Shown: positions 1 through 7,798 of the stretch, piece after piece
How the letters are laid out: each line of letters opens with the position of its first letter
How positions within the stretch are numbered: the first letter of the stretch is position 1
Assembly (NCBI RefSeq): GCF_014197615.1
Contig: NZ_JACIFY010000031.1
Location: 1-46,906 of the forward strand
Source: Rhizobium esperanzae
GTDB lineage: Bacteria; Pseudomonadota; Alphaproteobacteria; Rhizobiales; Rhizobiaceae
Length of the DNA: 46,906 nucleotides
Direction: 5' to 3'
Notes under the pieces: generated by a model
What the model saw: only the letters and a program-made list of their open reading frames with translations
The model's database searches: none
What the model was told of the DNA's origin: nothing
Made by a program: the position numbers and the translations under genes

Positions 1-81
1 GTCATACTCGACGGATGGCAACAGTTCCAAGCCGCCAAGCGCGGCGTAGGCCTCCTCCTCGCCGCTTTCGACAATGTGTGA
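1..81 (+). CDS. Possible 3' end of an unidentified gene (partial)
   Basis: Read from base 1, frame 1 is open for 26 codons and stops at TGA 79-81, with a GC-rich third position like a real gene of this genome. It would end about 50 bp before the convergent PanB-like gene. The opposite strand is also open across the same bases and reads plausibly, but has no in-frame start, so the strand is not settled. No family is recognisable from so short a piece. Confidence 0.25.
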   Translation, partial: VILDGWQQFQAAKRGVGLLLAAFDNV

Positions 82-129
82 ATCTGATAGCCCCAGCGGG
101 GAGAAGGGGAAGCGTCGAGCAAGTGGATA

Positions 130-942
130 CTAATTATTGCCCGTTTCCCTCCGCAGCCCCTCCAGAAAAACCTTCAATTCCCCCTCATCGATGCCGACGC
201 AATGGCGCTTTTCCGGGTAGGCACCGCTCCGGACATCCCCAGCGAATTCCGTAAAGGCGGCGATGCGTTCGCGCTGCAGGCGGTCGTGTTCGGCGGCGAA
301 GTTGCGGTAGACCTTGGCGTGGCGCGGATAATGGTCACGATTGGCGCCGAGCACGTCGTCTGCGAAGAGATATTGGGCGTCGCAGCCGCTGCCGGCCCCC
401 ATGGAGATCATCAGCATCGCGGTGTTGCTGCTGATGGCGGCAGCGACATCGCCAGGCACGACTTCGATTTCGGCGGCGAAGGCGCCGGCCTCTTCCAGTG
501 CCTTGGTCTGCCGCCAGATTTCGGCGGCACTGGCCGCCGTCTTGCCGACGGCGCGGAAACCGCCGGTCCAGGTCGCCTTCGACGGGATCAGGCCGAGATG
601 GCCGCAGACCGGGATGCCCTCGTCGCGCATGCGCCGGATCGTCTGCAGGCTTGCGGCGCAATAGACCGCATCGCCGCCGGCCTTCAGCGCCGCAAAAGCG
701 GCACGGAGATAGTCCTCGGCCGAGACGTGATCGCCATATTCGAGACCCGGAATGGCAAAGGGCGTCGGTGCGATCTCGCGGAACACCGGGCCGAGCAGCG
801 AAGGCGGCACCGAGACGATGTCGATGCCCGCTTTTTCGGCGGCTTCCGCCTCCTCCAGCGAGGTGACGCGCAGCATGGTGAGCTGGCGTTTGCCCTTTTC
901 CGCAAGCAGATCGGCGACGGTCGCGCGTCTATGTTTCTTCAT
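130..942 (-). CDS. Divergent PanB-family protein (ketopantoate hydroxymethyltransferase-like), last gene of moc-like operon
   Basis: About 270 residues with a PanB/PEP-mutase-type TIM-barrel pattern: the GIPVCGHLGL segment, a Glu in EIEVVPGDVA where PanB has its catalytic Glu, and MGAGSGCDAQ matching the PanB GxGxGxxCDGQ stretch. True PanB makes ketopantoate from 2-oxoisovalerate and methylene-THF. Here two PanB metal-ligand motifs are altered: the VGDSLG motif reads VPPSLLG, and the K-x-E-G-G strand reads YCAAS. A different carbon-carbon lyase or transferase reaction is therefore possible. ATG 942 is chosen because AAGGA lies 7 nt upstream; an in-frame TTG lies 6 nt earlier. It follows the FAD reductase gene by 31 bp on the same strand, so it is probably co-transcribed with the moc-like genes. 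An automatic annotation would call it panB. Confidence 0.8.
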   Translation of the reverse strand: MKKHRRATVADLLAEKGKRQLTMLRVTSLEEAEAAEKAGIDIVSVPPSLLGPVFREIAPTPFAIPGLEYGDHVSAEDYLRAAFAALKAGGDAVYCAASLQTIRRMRDEGIPVCGHLGLIPSKATWTGGFRAVGKTAASAAEIWRQTKALEEAGAFAAEIEVVPGDVAAAISSNTAMLMISMGAGSGCDAQYLFADDVLGANRDHYPRHAKVYRNFAAEHDRLQRERIAAFTEFAGDVRSGAYPEKRHCVGIDEGELKVFLEGLRRETGNN

Positions 943-973
943 CGTCAATTCCTTTGAATATTTATCGGCCGGC

Positions 974-2200
974 TCAGGCGGCGAGCAGGGATTTCAGTTT
1001 GATGTCGCTGGCTGCGAGTGCAGCTGGATCCGGATGGGCGCCGGCTGCGATCAGCATTTCGGCGAGACGGATATCACGTGCCACCGCATTGCCGGGGCCG
1101 ATGCCGCTGGCGGCAATCAACCGCCCGCCGGCATCGAGATGGAACAGGATGAAGGCGCCTGCGCCGAGTTCGCGGCGCTGATGCGTGGCGGCCCCTTCGG
1201 CAAGGCCTGCAATCTGCAGCGTCATGTCGTATTGATCCGACCAGAACCACGGCACGGATGAAACGGCCTCATCGAGACCGAGCATGTTGGCCGCGGCCAA
1301 TGTGCCCTGCTCCTGGGCATTGCGCCAGGATTCGAGCCGCACCCGCCGGCCGCCATAGATCGGCAGCGGAAAGGAGCAGCAGTCGCCGGCGGCAAAAACG
1401 TCAAGCGCCGAGGTCTGCAGATGGATATCGACTGATATGCCGTTGTCGATTGCGAGCCCTGCCCTTTCGGCGATCTCGACATTCGGCCGGGCGCCGATGC
1501 CGACAAGCACGAGATCGGCTTCGGTCACCTCGCCGCCCGACAATCTGATCACGGCTTTTCCGCCTTCCGCGGTTAGCGCCTCGATCGACACACCGCAGCG
1601 GATATCGACGCCTTCGGCGCGATGGCGTTCGGTCAGGAGATGCGCGATCTCCTCCGGCACGCCGCGCTTCAGCACCCGCTCCAGCCCCTCGACGACAGTG
1701 ACCTTGGCGCCGAGCAGGCGTGCCGTTGCCGCCAGTTCCAGCCCGATGAAGCCGCCGCCGATGATGGCGATATGGTTCCCCGGCTTCATCACGCCGCGCA
1801 GCGCCGCCGCATCGTGATGCGTCCTTAGCGCGCGGATATGCGGGCTGTTTTCCGGCGCGCCGGGGAAGGACCGGGCGCTTGCACCCGTCGCCAACAGAAG
1901 CTTGTCATAGGAGAGCGTCGTCCCGTCCGAAAGTGTGACGGTTTTGGAGGATCTATCGAAATCCCTGGCTTCCAGGCCGGTCAGCAGCCGGATGCCGCTC
2001 TCGGCGTATTTTTCCGCTGCTGCGATGAATTTCGGATCGCTTGCATCGGCGGCCCCGGCCTTCGACAGCGGCGGCCGCTCATAGGGATGGAGGGGTTCGG
2101 CGCCGACAAGCGTTATTTCGCCGTCAAAACCTTTTTCGCGTAAGGCGAATGCGGCACGCGCGCCGCATTCGCCGGCTCCGATGATGACGAAATGAGCCAC
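974..2200 (-). CDS. mocF: FAD-dependent ferredoxin reductase (MocF-like)
   Basis: This 408-residue pyridine nucleotide-disulphide oxidoreductase passes electrons from NAD(P)H to a Rieske ferredoxin. It has an N-terminal FAD-binding GxGxxG (GAGECG, residues 8-13), a second dinucleotide fold with IIGGGFIGLE near residue 148, and the FAD-contacting FAAGDC motif near residue 270. A C-terminal reductase domain with WFWSDQYD is typical of oxygenase-coupled reductases (BphA4/rubredoxin-reductase type). Translation starts at GTG 2200 behind GGGAGG. It sits 11 bp after the Rieske ferredoxin gene, giving a complete oxygenase electron chain with the next two genes upstream. The assignment to MocF rests on the neighbourhood as much as on the sequence. 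Confidence 0.88.
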   Translation of the reverse strand: MAHFVIIGAGECGARAAFALREKGFDGEITLVGAEPLHPYERPPLSKAGAADASDPKFIAAAEKYAESGIRLLTGLEARDFDRSSKTVTLSDGTTLSYDKLLLATGASARSFPGAPENSPHIRALRTHHDAAALRGVMKPGNHIAIIGGGFIGLELAATARLLGAKVTVVEGLERVLKRGVPEEIAHLLTERHRAEGVDIRCGVSIEALTAEGGKAVIRLSGGEVTEADLVLVGIGARPNVEIAERAGLAIDNGISVDIHLQTSALDVFAAGDCCSFPLPIYGGRRVRLESWRNAQEQGTLAAANMLGLDEAVSSVPWFWSDQYDMTLQIAGLAEGAATHQRRELGAGAFILFHLDAGGRLIAASGIGPGNAVARDIRLAEMLIAAGAHPDPAALAASDIKLKSLLAA

Positions 2201-2211
2201 GTCAGCCTCCC

Positions 2212-2526
2212 TCAGACCGAGATGAAGACGCTGCCGCCTTCGACCTTGACCGGATAGGTCTTGAGGTTGACGCAGACCGGCGCGCCCTTGGCTTCGCCCG
2301 TCTTGTAGTTGAAGCGGCCGTTATGTTTCGGGCATTCGATGATCTCATCCATGACAAGCCCGTCGGCGAGATGGATATGTTCATGGGTGCAGAGACCGTC
2401 GGTGGCGAAGAATTCGTCATCCGGGCTGCGATAGACCGCGAAGGTGCGTCCGCCGTGATCGAAGCGGATGACATCCTCTTCGTCGATTTCGTCCTTGGCG
2501 CAGACTTCGATCCAGTTTCCGCTCAT
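2212..2526 (-). CDS. mocE: MocE-like Rieske [2Fe-2S] ferredoxin
   Basis: A 104-residue soluble Rieske ferredoxin. The cluster ligands are visible as C-T-H (near residue 46) and C-P-K-H (near residue 65), the C-x-H...C-x2-H pattern. The length is typical of a stand-alone electron carrier with no oxygenase domain. It would shuttle electrons from the FAD reductase downstream to the membrane oxygenase upstream. It starts at ATG 2526, 15 bp after the oxygenase stop. The trio oxygenase-ferredoxin-reductase has the composition of MocD-MocE-MocF, proposed in Rhizobium and Sinorhizobium to remove the O-methyl group of the rhizopine 3-O-methyl-scyllo-inosamine. Confidence 0.92.
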   Translation of the reverse strand: MSGNWIEVCAKDEIDEEDVIRFDHGGRTFAVYRSPDDEFFATDGLCTHEHIHLADGLVMDEIIECPKHNGRFNYKTGEAKGAPVCVNLKTYPVKVEGGSVFISV

Positions 2527-2541
2527 CTTATCCTCCCTCGA

Positions 2542-3630
2542 TTATTGCGCGGCCGGGGCCAGCTCGTTGTGGAATTCTTCGCGATAGGGCCGCGCTGTGG
2601 CCGGCAGTTCGCGTCTCAGGAAATAATCCTCGTTGCGCAGCTGGCGCAGGAAGGCCGGGATCATCTCGCGGTAGCCGGACAGGATCGACGGATTCGGCGC
2701 CGGCAGGTCGTGCTTGATCATCGCGTGCAGCCTCGGCAGCGCGTGATAGGGCACCATCGGGAACATGTGGTGTTCGACGTGATAGTTCATGTTCCAATAG
2801 ATGAAGCGGCTGATCGGGTTCATGTAGACCGTGCGGCTGTTCAGCCGGTGGTCGATGACGTTGTCGGCCAGGCCGCCATGCTGCAGGAGCCCGGTCATCA
2901 CATGGTGCCAGGCGCCGTAGAGGCGCGGCAGGCCGATCAGCATCAGCGGCAGGATCGAGCCCATGGCGACCGCGGCGGCGATGGTGACGACATAGATCGC
3001 CAGCCAGATGCGGGCAAAGCGGATTGCCTTCGGCTGCTCCATCTCGGGAATGAAGGTCTTTTCTGCCGGGCTGATGACGCCGAAAGCGTTGCGCAGCATG
3101 TCGACGATCGCATGCCAGGCATCGAGAATGCCGAAGAAGTTGAGGACCAGCCGGAAGAGATCGGGCGGCCGCATGACGGCGATTTCGGGATCGCGGCCGA
3201 CGATGACGGTATCGGTGTGATGGCGCGTATGGCTCCAGCGCCAGGTCACCGGATTGCGCATGATCATGAAGCAGGCGATCTGGTAGACGGCATCGTTCAT
3301 CCAACGCGTCTTGAAGGCGGTGCCGTGACCGCATTCGTGCCAGCGGCTGTCGGAGGCCGAGCCGTAGAGCACGCCGTAGGCGAGGAAGAAGGGCAGCGCG
3401 ACCCAGGAGCCCCAGAAATAGATGCCGAGCCCGGCAAAGATGATCATGCTGCCGAGCCAGATGACGGTGTCACGGATTGCCGGCGCGTCGGAGCGCTGCA
3501 TCAGCGCCTTCATCTCCTTGCGCGGAATGTCGGTATGATACCACTGCGCTGCCGCCAGCCCTGTCTCGACGGCGGTGCGGCCGCTTTCGCCGAGCAGGTC
3601 GTAGTCCCGTTTCTTTGCCTCGATCGCCAT
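2542..3630 (-). CDS. mocD: Membrane di-iron oxygenase / fatty-acid-desaturase family (MocD-like)
   Basis: This 362-residue integral membrane protein has the three histidine boxes of the desaturase/hydroxylase superfamily: HECGH near residue 118, HTRHH near 154 and HVEHH near 286. Hydrophobic stretches before the first box and around residues 220-250 are the expected membrane hairpins. The boxes bind a di-iron centre that activates oxygen. A clear ribosome site (GGGAGG) precedes ATG 3630. It is the first gene of the operon and faces the LacI regulator across 132 bp containing the operators. MocD in rhizopine catabolism belongs to this family; a lipid desaturase or alkane hydroxylase cannot be excluded from sequence, but the neighbours favour small-molecule catabolism. 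Confidence 0.88.
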   Translation of the reverse strand: MAIEAKKRDYDLLGESGRTAVETGLAAAQWYHTDIPRKEMKALMQRSDAPAIRDTVIWLGSMIIFAGLGIYFWGSWVALPFFLAYGVLYGSASDSRWHECGHGTAFKTRWMNDAVYQIACFMIMRNPVTWRWSHTRHHTDTVIVGRDPEIAVMRPPDLFRLVLNFFGILDAWHAIVDMLRNAFGVISPAEKTFIPEMEQPKAIRFARIWLAIYVVTIAAAVAMGSILPLMLIGLPRLYGAWHHVMTGLLQHGGLADNVIDHRLNSRTVYMNPISRFIYWNMNYHVEHHMFPMVPYHALPRLHAMIKHDLPAPNPSILSGYREMIPAFLRQLRNEDYFLRRELPATARPYREEFHNELAPAAQ

Positions 3631-3695
3631 TATCCGCCTCCCGTTATGCCGTTGCCGAGAGAATAGGTTGACTTCGGAAGAGGCTCAATGCAGGC

Positions 3696-3712
3696 TTGAT
3701 ATATTCTATCAA
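3696..3712. promoter_or_regulatory. Operator 1 of the moc-like locus (LacI-type palindrome)
   Basis: TTGATATATTCTATCAA is an inverted repeat (TTGATA, 5-nt spacer, TATCAA) in the divergent intergenic region between the oxygenase gene and the LacI gene. Related sequences recur at 3739-3753 and 4796-4831, only around genes of this locus. It is inferred to be bound by the LacI-family protein encoded next to it. Confidence 0.6.
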
Positions 3713-3738
3713 AAGCCATCAGAAGTGGCTTGCAGAAA

Positions 3739-3753
3739 TGATCGAATCCATCA
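3739..3753. promoter_or_regulatory. Operator 2, just before the LacI start codon
   Basis: TGATCGAATCCATCA has TGAT/ATCA ends and a GAAT core like the site at 4796. It lies 9 bp before the LacI ATG at 3763, so a bound repressor would block its own translation start region. This suggests autoregulation. Confidence 0.45.
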
Positions 3754-3762
3754 GGAAAACTC

Positions 3763-4791
3763 ATGCGCCGTCCCACCATATCCGATCTTGCCCGCGCCTC
3801 CGGCGTCAGCGTTGCCACCGTCGACCGGGTTCTCAATGCCCGCCACCGCGTGCGGGAGGAAACGGCGCGGCGGGTTTATGACGCGGCGCAGTCGATCGGC
3901 TATCACGCCGTCGGCCTGATCCGGCAGCGTGTTTTCGAGGACCTGCCGCAATACAAGCTCGCCTTTCTGCTGCAGAAACCAACGCAGCAGTTCTACCAGG
4001 CGTTCGCCCGCGAGATCGAAGCGGCGGCCCGCGCTGTCACGAACGCCCGCATCCAGACGCAGATCGACTTTCCCTCAGCCGCCACGCCGGCGGCGATCGT
4101 CGAGAAGCTCAAGGCTCTCGGTGCCCGCAACCAGGCGGTTGCCCTGGTTGCGCCCGATTATCCCGCGGTCACGGCCGCCATCGAGGAGCTGAAGGAAAAA
4201 GGCGTCCCGGTCTTCTCGCTGCTCTCGGATTTCGCCTCAGGCGTACGCACCGGCTATATCGGCGTCAACAACCGCAAGGTCGGCCGCACCGCCGCCTGGT
4301 TGATCGCGCGGACGGCGCGCAAGCCCGGCAAGGTCGCTTGTTTCGTCGGCAGCCATCGTTTCCATGGTCATGAACTGCGGGAAATCGGTTTCCGCTCCTA
4401 TTTCCGCGAAAATGCCCCGGAGTTCGACGTCATCGACACGCTGATCAACCTGGATACGCCTGAGATCACGCATGAGGCGACGTTGACATTGCTGCAGAAG
4501 CATCCCGATCTTGTCGGGCTTTATATCTGCGGCGGCGGCATGGAAGGGGCAATCTCGGCGTTCCGCGAAGAGAGCCTCGGCGGCAAGGTCGTGCTCGTGG
4601 TCAACGAACTGACGCCCGACAGCAAGGCCGGTCTTGCCGATGACATCGTCGCCATGGCGATCGGCACTCCCCTGCCCGGGCTCTGTCAGGAATTGATGGT
4701 GCTGATGAAGGATGCGATCGAAAACAGCGAAGCCGCCATCCCCGGTCAGTCCTTCCTGCCCTTCGACATCTACCTTTCAGAGAATATCTGA
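3763..4791 (+). CDS. LacI-family transcriptional regulator of the moc-like locus
   Basis: A 342-residue regulator. The N-terminal LacI helix-turn-helix (TISDLARASGVSVATVDRVLN, residues 4-24) carries the family's hinge-helix run after residue 45. The rest is a periplasmic-binding-protein-like effector domain, with the sugar-binding segments VALVAPDYPAV and YIGVNNRKVGRTAA visible. VDRVLN instead of VSRALN in the recognition helix is typical of a LacI subgroup that senses inositol- or amine-type sugars; this subgroup placement is from general knowledge and is not certain. It is divergent from the mocD-like operon and precedes the TIM-barrel gene. Palindromes lie on both sides of it, so it probably controls both flanking units. 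Confidence 0.92.
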   Translation: MRRPTISDLARASGVSVATVDRVLNARHRVREETARRVYDAAQSIGYHAVGLIRQRVFEDLPQYKLAFLLQKPTQQFYQAFAREIEAAARAVTNARIQTQIDFPSAATPAAIVEKLKALGARNQAVALVAPDYPAVTAAIEELKEKGVPVFSLLSDFASGVRTGYIGVNNRKVGRTAAWLIARTARKPGKVACFVGSHRFHGHELREIGFRSYFRENAPEFDVIDTLINLDTPEITHEATLTLLQKHPDLVGLYICGGGMEGAISAFREESLGGKVVLVVNELTPDSKAGLADDIVAMAIGTPLPGLCQELMVLMKDAIENSEAAIPGQSFLPFDIYLSENI

Positions 4792-4795
4792 GGAA

Positions 4796-4831
4796 TGATG
4801 GAATTCTATCATTTCGGCCGAAATTCTATCA
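4796..4831. promoter_or_regulatory. Operator pair before the TIM-barrel gene
   Basis: TGATGGAATTCTATCA (4796-4811) is a near-perfect palindrome centred on GAATTC. It is followed on the next helical turn by a half site GAAATTCTATCA (4820-4831). The same half-site sequence, TTCTATCA, occurs in operator 1. The pair lies in the 163-bp gap before the TIM-barrel gene, which places that gene under the same LacI regulator. Confidence 0.55.
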
Positions 4832-4954
4832 GGAATGAGAGCCGACGCTGGCGATGACGGATGGATTGGCCTGCGAATTCCGATAGAGATTCGCTCACCC
4901 ATTCACGAGGAACCGCTCCGCTGATGTCGCGGAGACGAGGAGGAGATATCCGTC

Positions 4955-5767
4955 ATGACTTCGATCCGCTTTGCGCTCAACCATATGGCCGCGCCGTCGC
5001 TCGCTATCGATGAATTCTTCGCGCTGGCAAAGTCGCTCGGCATCGATGCGGTCGAGATCCGCAACGACCTTTCCGGCAATGCCATTCTCGACGGCACCAA
5101 ACCGGAAGCGATCAGAGAAGCCGCCGCCCGCCACGGGCTGACGATCATTTCGATCAACGCCCTGCAGCGCTTCAACGAATGGAATGAAACGCGCGCCGGG
5201 CAAGCGCAGGAACTGATCGATTATGCGAGCGCCTGCGGCGCCAAGGCGCTGGTCCTCGTTCCGAAGAACGACGGCACCGGCTGCGCCGACGGCGAACGCC
5301 AGACCAATCTGCGCCGGTCTCTGACGGCGCTGAAGCCGATGCTTGATAAAGCCGGCATCACTGGCCTCGTCGAGCCGCTCGGTTTCGCGATCTGCTCGCT
5401 GCGCTCGAAGACCGAGGCGGCCGAGGCGATCAGGGAGCTCGGCGCACAATCGACCTTCAAACTCGTCCACGACACCTTCCACCATCACCTTGCCGGCGAA
5501 GCCGCGACCTTCCCGGAGCTTGCCGGTCTCGTGCACATTTCGGGCGTCAGCGACCCTGCCGTTTCCGTCGCCGACATGCGCGATTCCCATCGTGTGCTCG
5601 TCGGCGCCGACGACCGGCTCGACAATGCCGGGCAGATCAAGGCGCTGCTGCAGGCGGGCTATAGCGGCCCGTTCTCCTTCGAGCCCTTCGCAGCCGAGGT
5701 GCATGCGGTCAAGGACCCGGCCGGCGTGCTTCGCGCCAGCATGGAGTATCTGACCGCGGGGGTCTGA
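4955..5767 (+). CDS. Sugar-phosphate isomerase/epimerase-like TIM barrel (IolI/MocC-type)
   Basis: This 270-residue protein belongs to the xylose-isomerase-like / AP-endonuclease-2 TIM-barrel superfamily, which includes inosose isomerase IolI, inosose dehydratase IolE and rhizopine protein MocC. The four expected divalent-metal ligands are visible: Glu in LVEPLGF (near residue 141), Asp in LVHDTFHHH (near 175), His in VHISGV (near 199) and Glu in SFEPFA (near 246). The substrate is probably a cyclic or keto sugar. AGGAGGAG 7-10 nt before ATG 4955 is a strong ribosome site. It shares operators with the LacI gene and the moc-like operon, which suggests a later step of the same pathway. It ends 29 bp before the convergent cobM. 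Confidence 0.85.
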   Translation: MTSIRFALNHMAAPSLAIDEFFALAKSLGIDAVEIRNDLSGNAILDGTKPEAIREAAARHGLTIISINALQRFNEWNETRAGQAQELIDYASACGAKALVLVPKNDGTGCADGERQTNLRRSLTALKPMLDKAGITGLVEPLGFAICSLRSKTEAAEAIRELGAQSTFKLVHDTFHHHLAGEAATFPELAGLVHISGVSDPAVSVADMRDSHRVLVGADDRLDNAGQIKALLQAGYSGPFSFEPFAAEVHAVKDPAGVLRASMEYLTAGV

Positions 5768-5796
5768 GGCCTGCCGCGCCGCCGGGGCGGCCAACT

Positions 5797-6561
5797 TTAA
5801 AAGTGGTCCCGCCCTCGGAACCGGCGCTGATAGGCCGGATCGTAGAGCGAGCTCTCACGGAAATCTTCCGCTGAAAGCGACGGGCCGACGAAGATGATCG
5901 CCGTGCGTTCGATCGGTTCGGCTGCAACCTTTGCCTCGATATCGGCAAGGGTGCCGCGCAGGATACGCTCGTCCGGCCAGGAGGCCTTGACGACGATCGC
6001 GACCGGGCAATCGGCGCCGTAGAGCGGCGTCAACTCTTCCACAACCTGCTTCAGCGCATGGATTGCCAGATGGATCGCGAGTGTGGCGCCGGTCGCGCCG
6101 AATTTGGCGAGCGTCTCGTCGTTCGGCATCGGCGAGGCGCGGCCGGAAACGCGGGTGAGCACCAGGCTTTGGGCGATGGCCGGGATCGTCAGCTCGCGCC
6201 CGAGCACCGAGGCTGCCGCGGCAAAGGCCGGCACACCCGGCGTCATCGTATAGGCGATACCGTGTTTTTCGAGCCGGCGCACCTGCTCGGCGACCGCGCT
6301 CCAGACCGAAAGATCGCCGGAATGCAGGCGGGCAACATCCTGGCCGGCCGCAGCGGCGCTGAGATATTCCGCCTCGATCTCGTCGAGCGACATCGGCGCG
6401 GTATCGACGATGCGCGCATCCGCCGGGCAATATTGCAGCAGATCCGGCGAGACGATCGAGCCGGCATAGAGGCAGACCGGGCATTGGCCGATGAGATCGC
6501 GGCCGCGCACCGTGATCAGATCCGCAGCCCCTGGCCCTGCGCCGATGAAATGCACCTTCAT
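5797..6561 (-). CDS. cobM: Precorrin-4 C11-methyltransferase CobM
   Basis: A 254-residue tetrapyrrole methylase of the aerobic cobalamin pathway; it methylates C-11 of precorrin-4 to give precorrin-5 using S-adenosylmethionine. The N-terminal GAGPGAADLITVRG is the family's SAM-binding loop, and the central RLHSGDLSVWSA and TPGVPAFAAAAS segments are the conserved methylase motifs. It is the last gene of the minus-strand cob operon, starting 4 bp after the cobL stop, so it is almost certainly translationally coupled to it. Confidence 0.95.
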   Translation of the reverse strand: MKVHFIGAGPGAADLITVRGRDLIGQCPVCLYAGSIVSPDLLQYCPADARIVDTAPMSLDEIEAEYLSAAAAGQDVARLHSGDLSVWSAVAEQVRRLEKHGIAYTMTPGVPAFAAAASVLGRELTIPAIAQSLVLTRVSGRASPMPNDETLAKFGATGATLAIHLAIHALKQVVEELTPLYGADCPVAIVVKASWPDERILRGTLADIEAKVAAEPIERTAIIFVGPSLSAEDFRESSLYDPAYQRRFRGRDHF

Positions 6562-6565
6562 GCCG

Positions 6566-7798
6566 TTATCCTTTCGTCCAGCGCCACTGCGTCACCGGCA
6601 TGGCCGGCCGCCAGCCGCTCATGCTGCCGACCGGCGCGGCGCGCGATATTTCGATGCGTGTCAGCGAGCCGCCGCGTTTTGCGTGTTCCGAAAGCAGCAC
6701 GGCCTCCATCTCCAGCGTCACGGCATTGGCGACCAGCCGCCCTCCCCGCCTCAGCGCGGCAATCGCGGCATCGATGACGCCGGGCTCGCTGCCGCCGCCG
6801 CCGAGGAAGATCGTGTCGGGTTGCGGCAAGCCCGCCAGCGCAGCGGGTGCAGCACCTTCAATGACGGCAAGATGCGGCACGCCGAAAGCCGGCGCGTTGC
6901 GGGCGATGCGGGCGGCCCGCTCCGGCGATTGCTCGATGGCGATCGTCTTCAGGCTGGGATCGGCCAGCATCCATTCGATGCCGATCGATCCCGAACCGGC
7001 GCCGATATCCCAGAGCAGTTGACCATGGCATGGCGCCAGCGCCGACAGCGTCATCGCCCGGATTTCGCGCTTGGTGATCTGTCCGTCATGCTCGAAGAGA
7101 TCGTCCTCGAGCCCGGGGCTGAAAGGCAGGATGCGAGCCCCCTCCCCTGTCGCGACCTCTAGGGCGCAGACGTTGAGGGGATCGATGTCCACAAGATCGA
7201 AATCCGCCGCCACGACGCTTCTCTGCCGTTCCCGATCGCCGCCAAGCGCTTCGAGCACGGTCAGTTGCGACTGACCGAAGCCGGTTGCGGCGAGCAAGGT
7301 TGCCAGCTCGCGCGGCCCCTTCTCGTCCGAGGTCAAGGCGATGATGCGCCGCCCGGGATGCAGATGCGGCCGGATCAGGTCGATCGGCCTGCCATGCAGC
7401 GAAATCGTCGTGGCATCCTGCAGCGGCCAGCCAAGGCGGGAGGCGGCAAGGCTGAAGGCCGAGGGCGCGGGGATGGTGCGCATCTCTGCCGCCGCCACAT
7501 GGCGGGAAAGCGTTGCGCCGACGCCGTAGAGAAACGGGTCGCCGGAGGCGAGCACGACGACGGGCGTGCCGCGCCTTTGAAGGACGGCATCGATCGAGCG
7601 CTCGAACGGGCTCTGCCAGGAAAGTCTCTCGCCCGATATCATCGAGGCGGCAAGCCCATGGTGCCGCGCGCCGCCGAAGACGGCGGATGCGCTTGCGATC
7701 AGCCTCTTTGCCTCTTCGCCGAGCCCTTCTGGACCATCTTCGCCGATGCCGATAATAGTCAGCCAGCACAGGCCGCCGGCAGGAGAGACATCAGACAT
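6566..7798 (-). CDS. cobL: Precorrin-6Y C5,15-methyltransferase (decarboxylating) CobL
   Basis: A 410-residue bifunctional enzyme. The N-terminal half is a tetrapyrrole methylase (CbiE-like, LTIIGIGEDGPEGLG near residue 14). The C-terminal half is a class I SAM methylase with decarboxylase activity (CbiT-like, WDIGAGSGSIGIEW near residue 250). It methylates C-5 and C-15 and removes the acetate carboxyl, giving precorrin-8X. The chosen ATG at 7798 gives the normal N-terminus; an upstream in-frame start would add an arginine-rich stretch lying entirely over cobK. The ATG shares the palindrome CATG with the cobK ATG, so the two genes start back to back with overlapping start codons. Confidence 0.94.
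   Translation of the reverse strand: MSDVSPAGGLCWLTIIGIGEDGPEGLGEEAKRLIASASAVFGGARHHGLAASMISGERLSWQSPFERSIDAVLQRRGTPVVVLASGDPFLYGVGATLSRHVAAAEMRTIPAPSAFSLAASRLGWPLQDATTISLHGRPIDLIRPHLHPGRRIIALTSDEKGPRELATLLAATGFGQSQLTVLEALGGDRERQRSVVAADFDLVDIDPLNVCALEVATGEGARILPFSPGLEDDLFEHDGQITKREIRAMTLSALAPCHGQLLWDIGAGSGSIGIEWMLADPSLKTIAIEQSPERAARIARNAPAFGVPHLAVIEGAAPAALAGLPQPDTIFLGGGGSEPGVIDAAIAALRRGGRLVANAVTLEMEAVLLSEHAKRGGSLTRIEISRAAPVGSMSGWRPAMPVTQWRWTKG

Noticed and set aside
5768..5830. Terminator between the TIM-barrel gene and cobM
   Set aside because: GC-rich partial inverted repeats are present, but arms are imperfect, they run into the cobM coding end, and no T-run follows.
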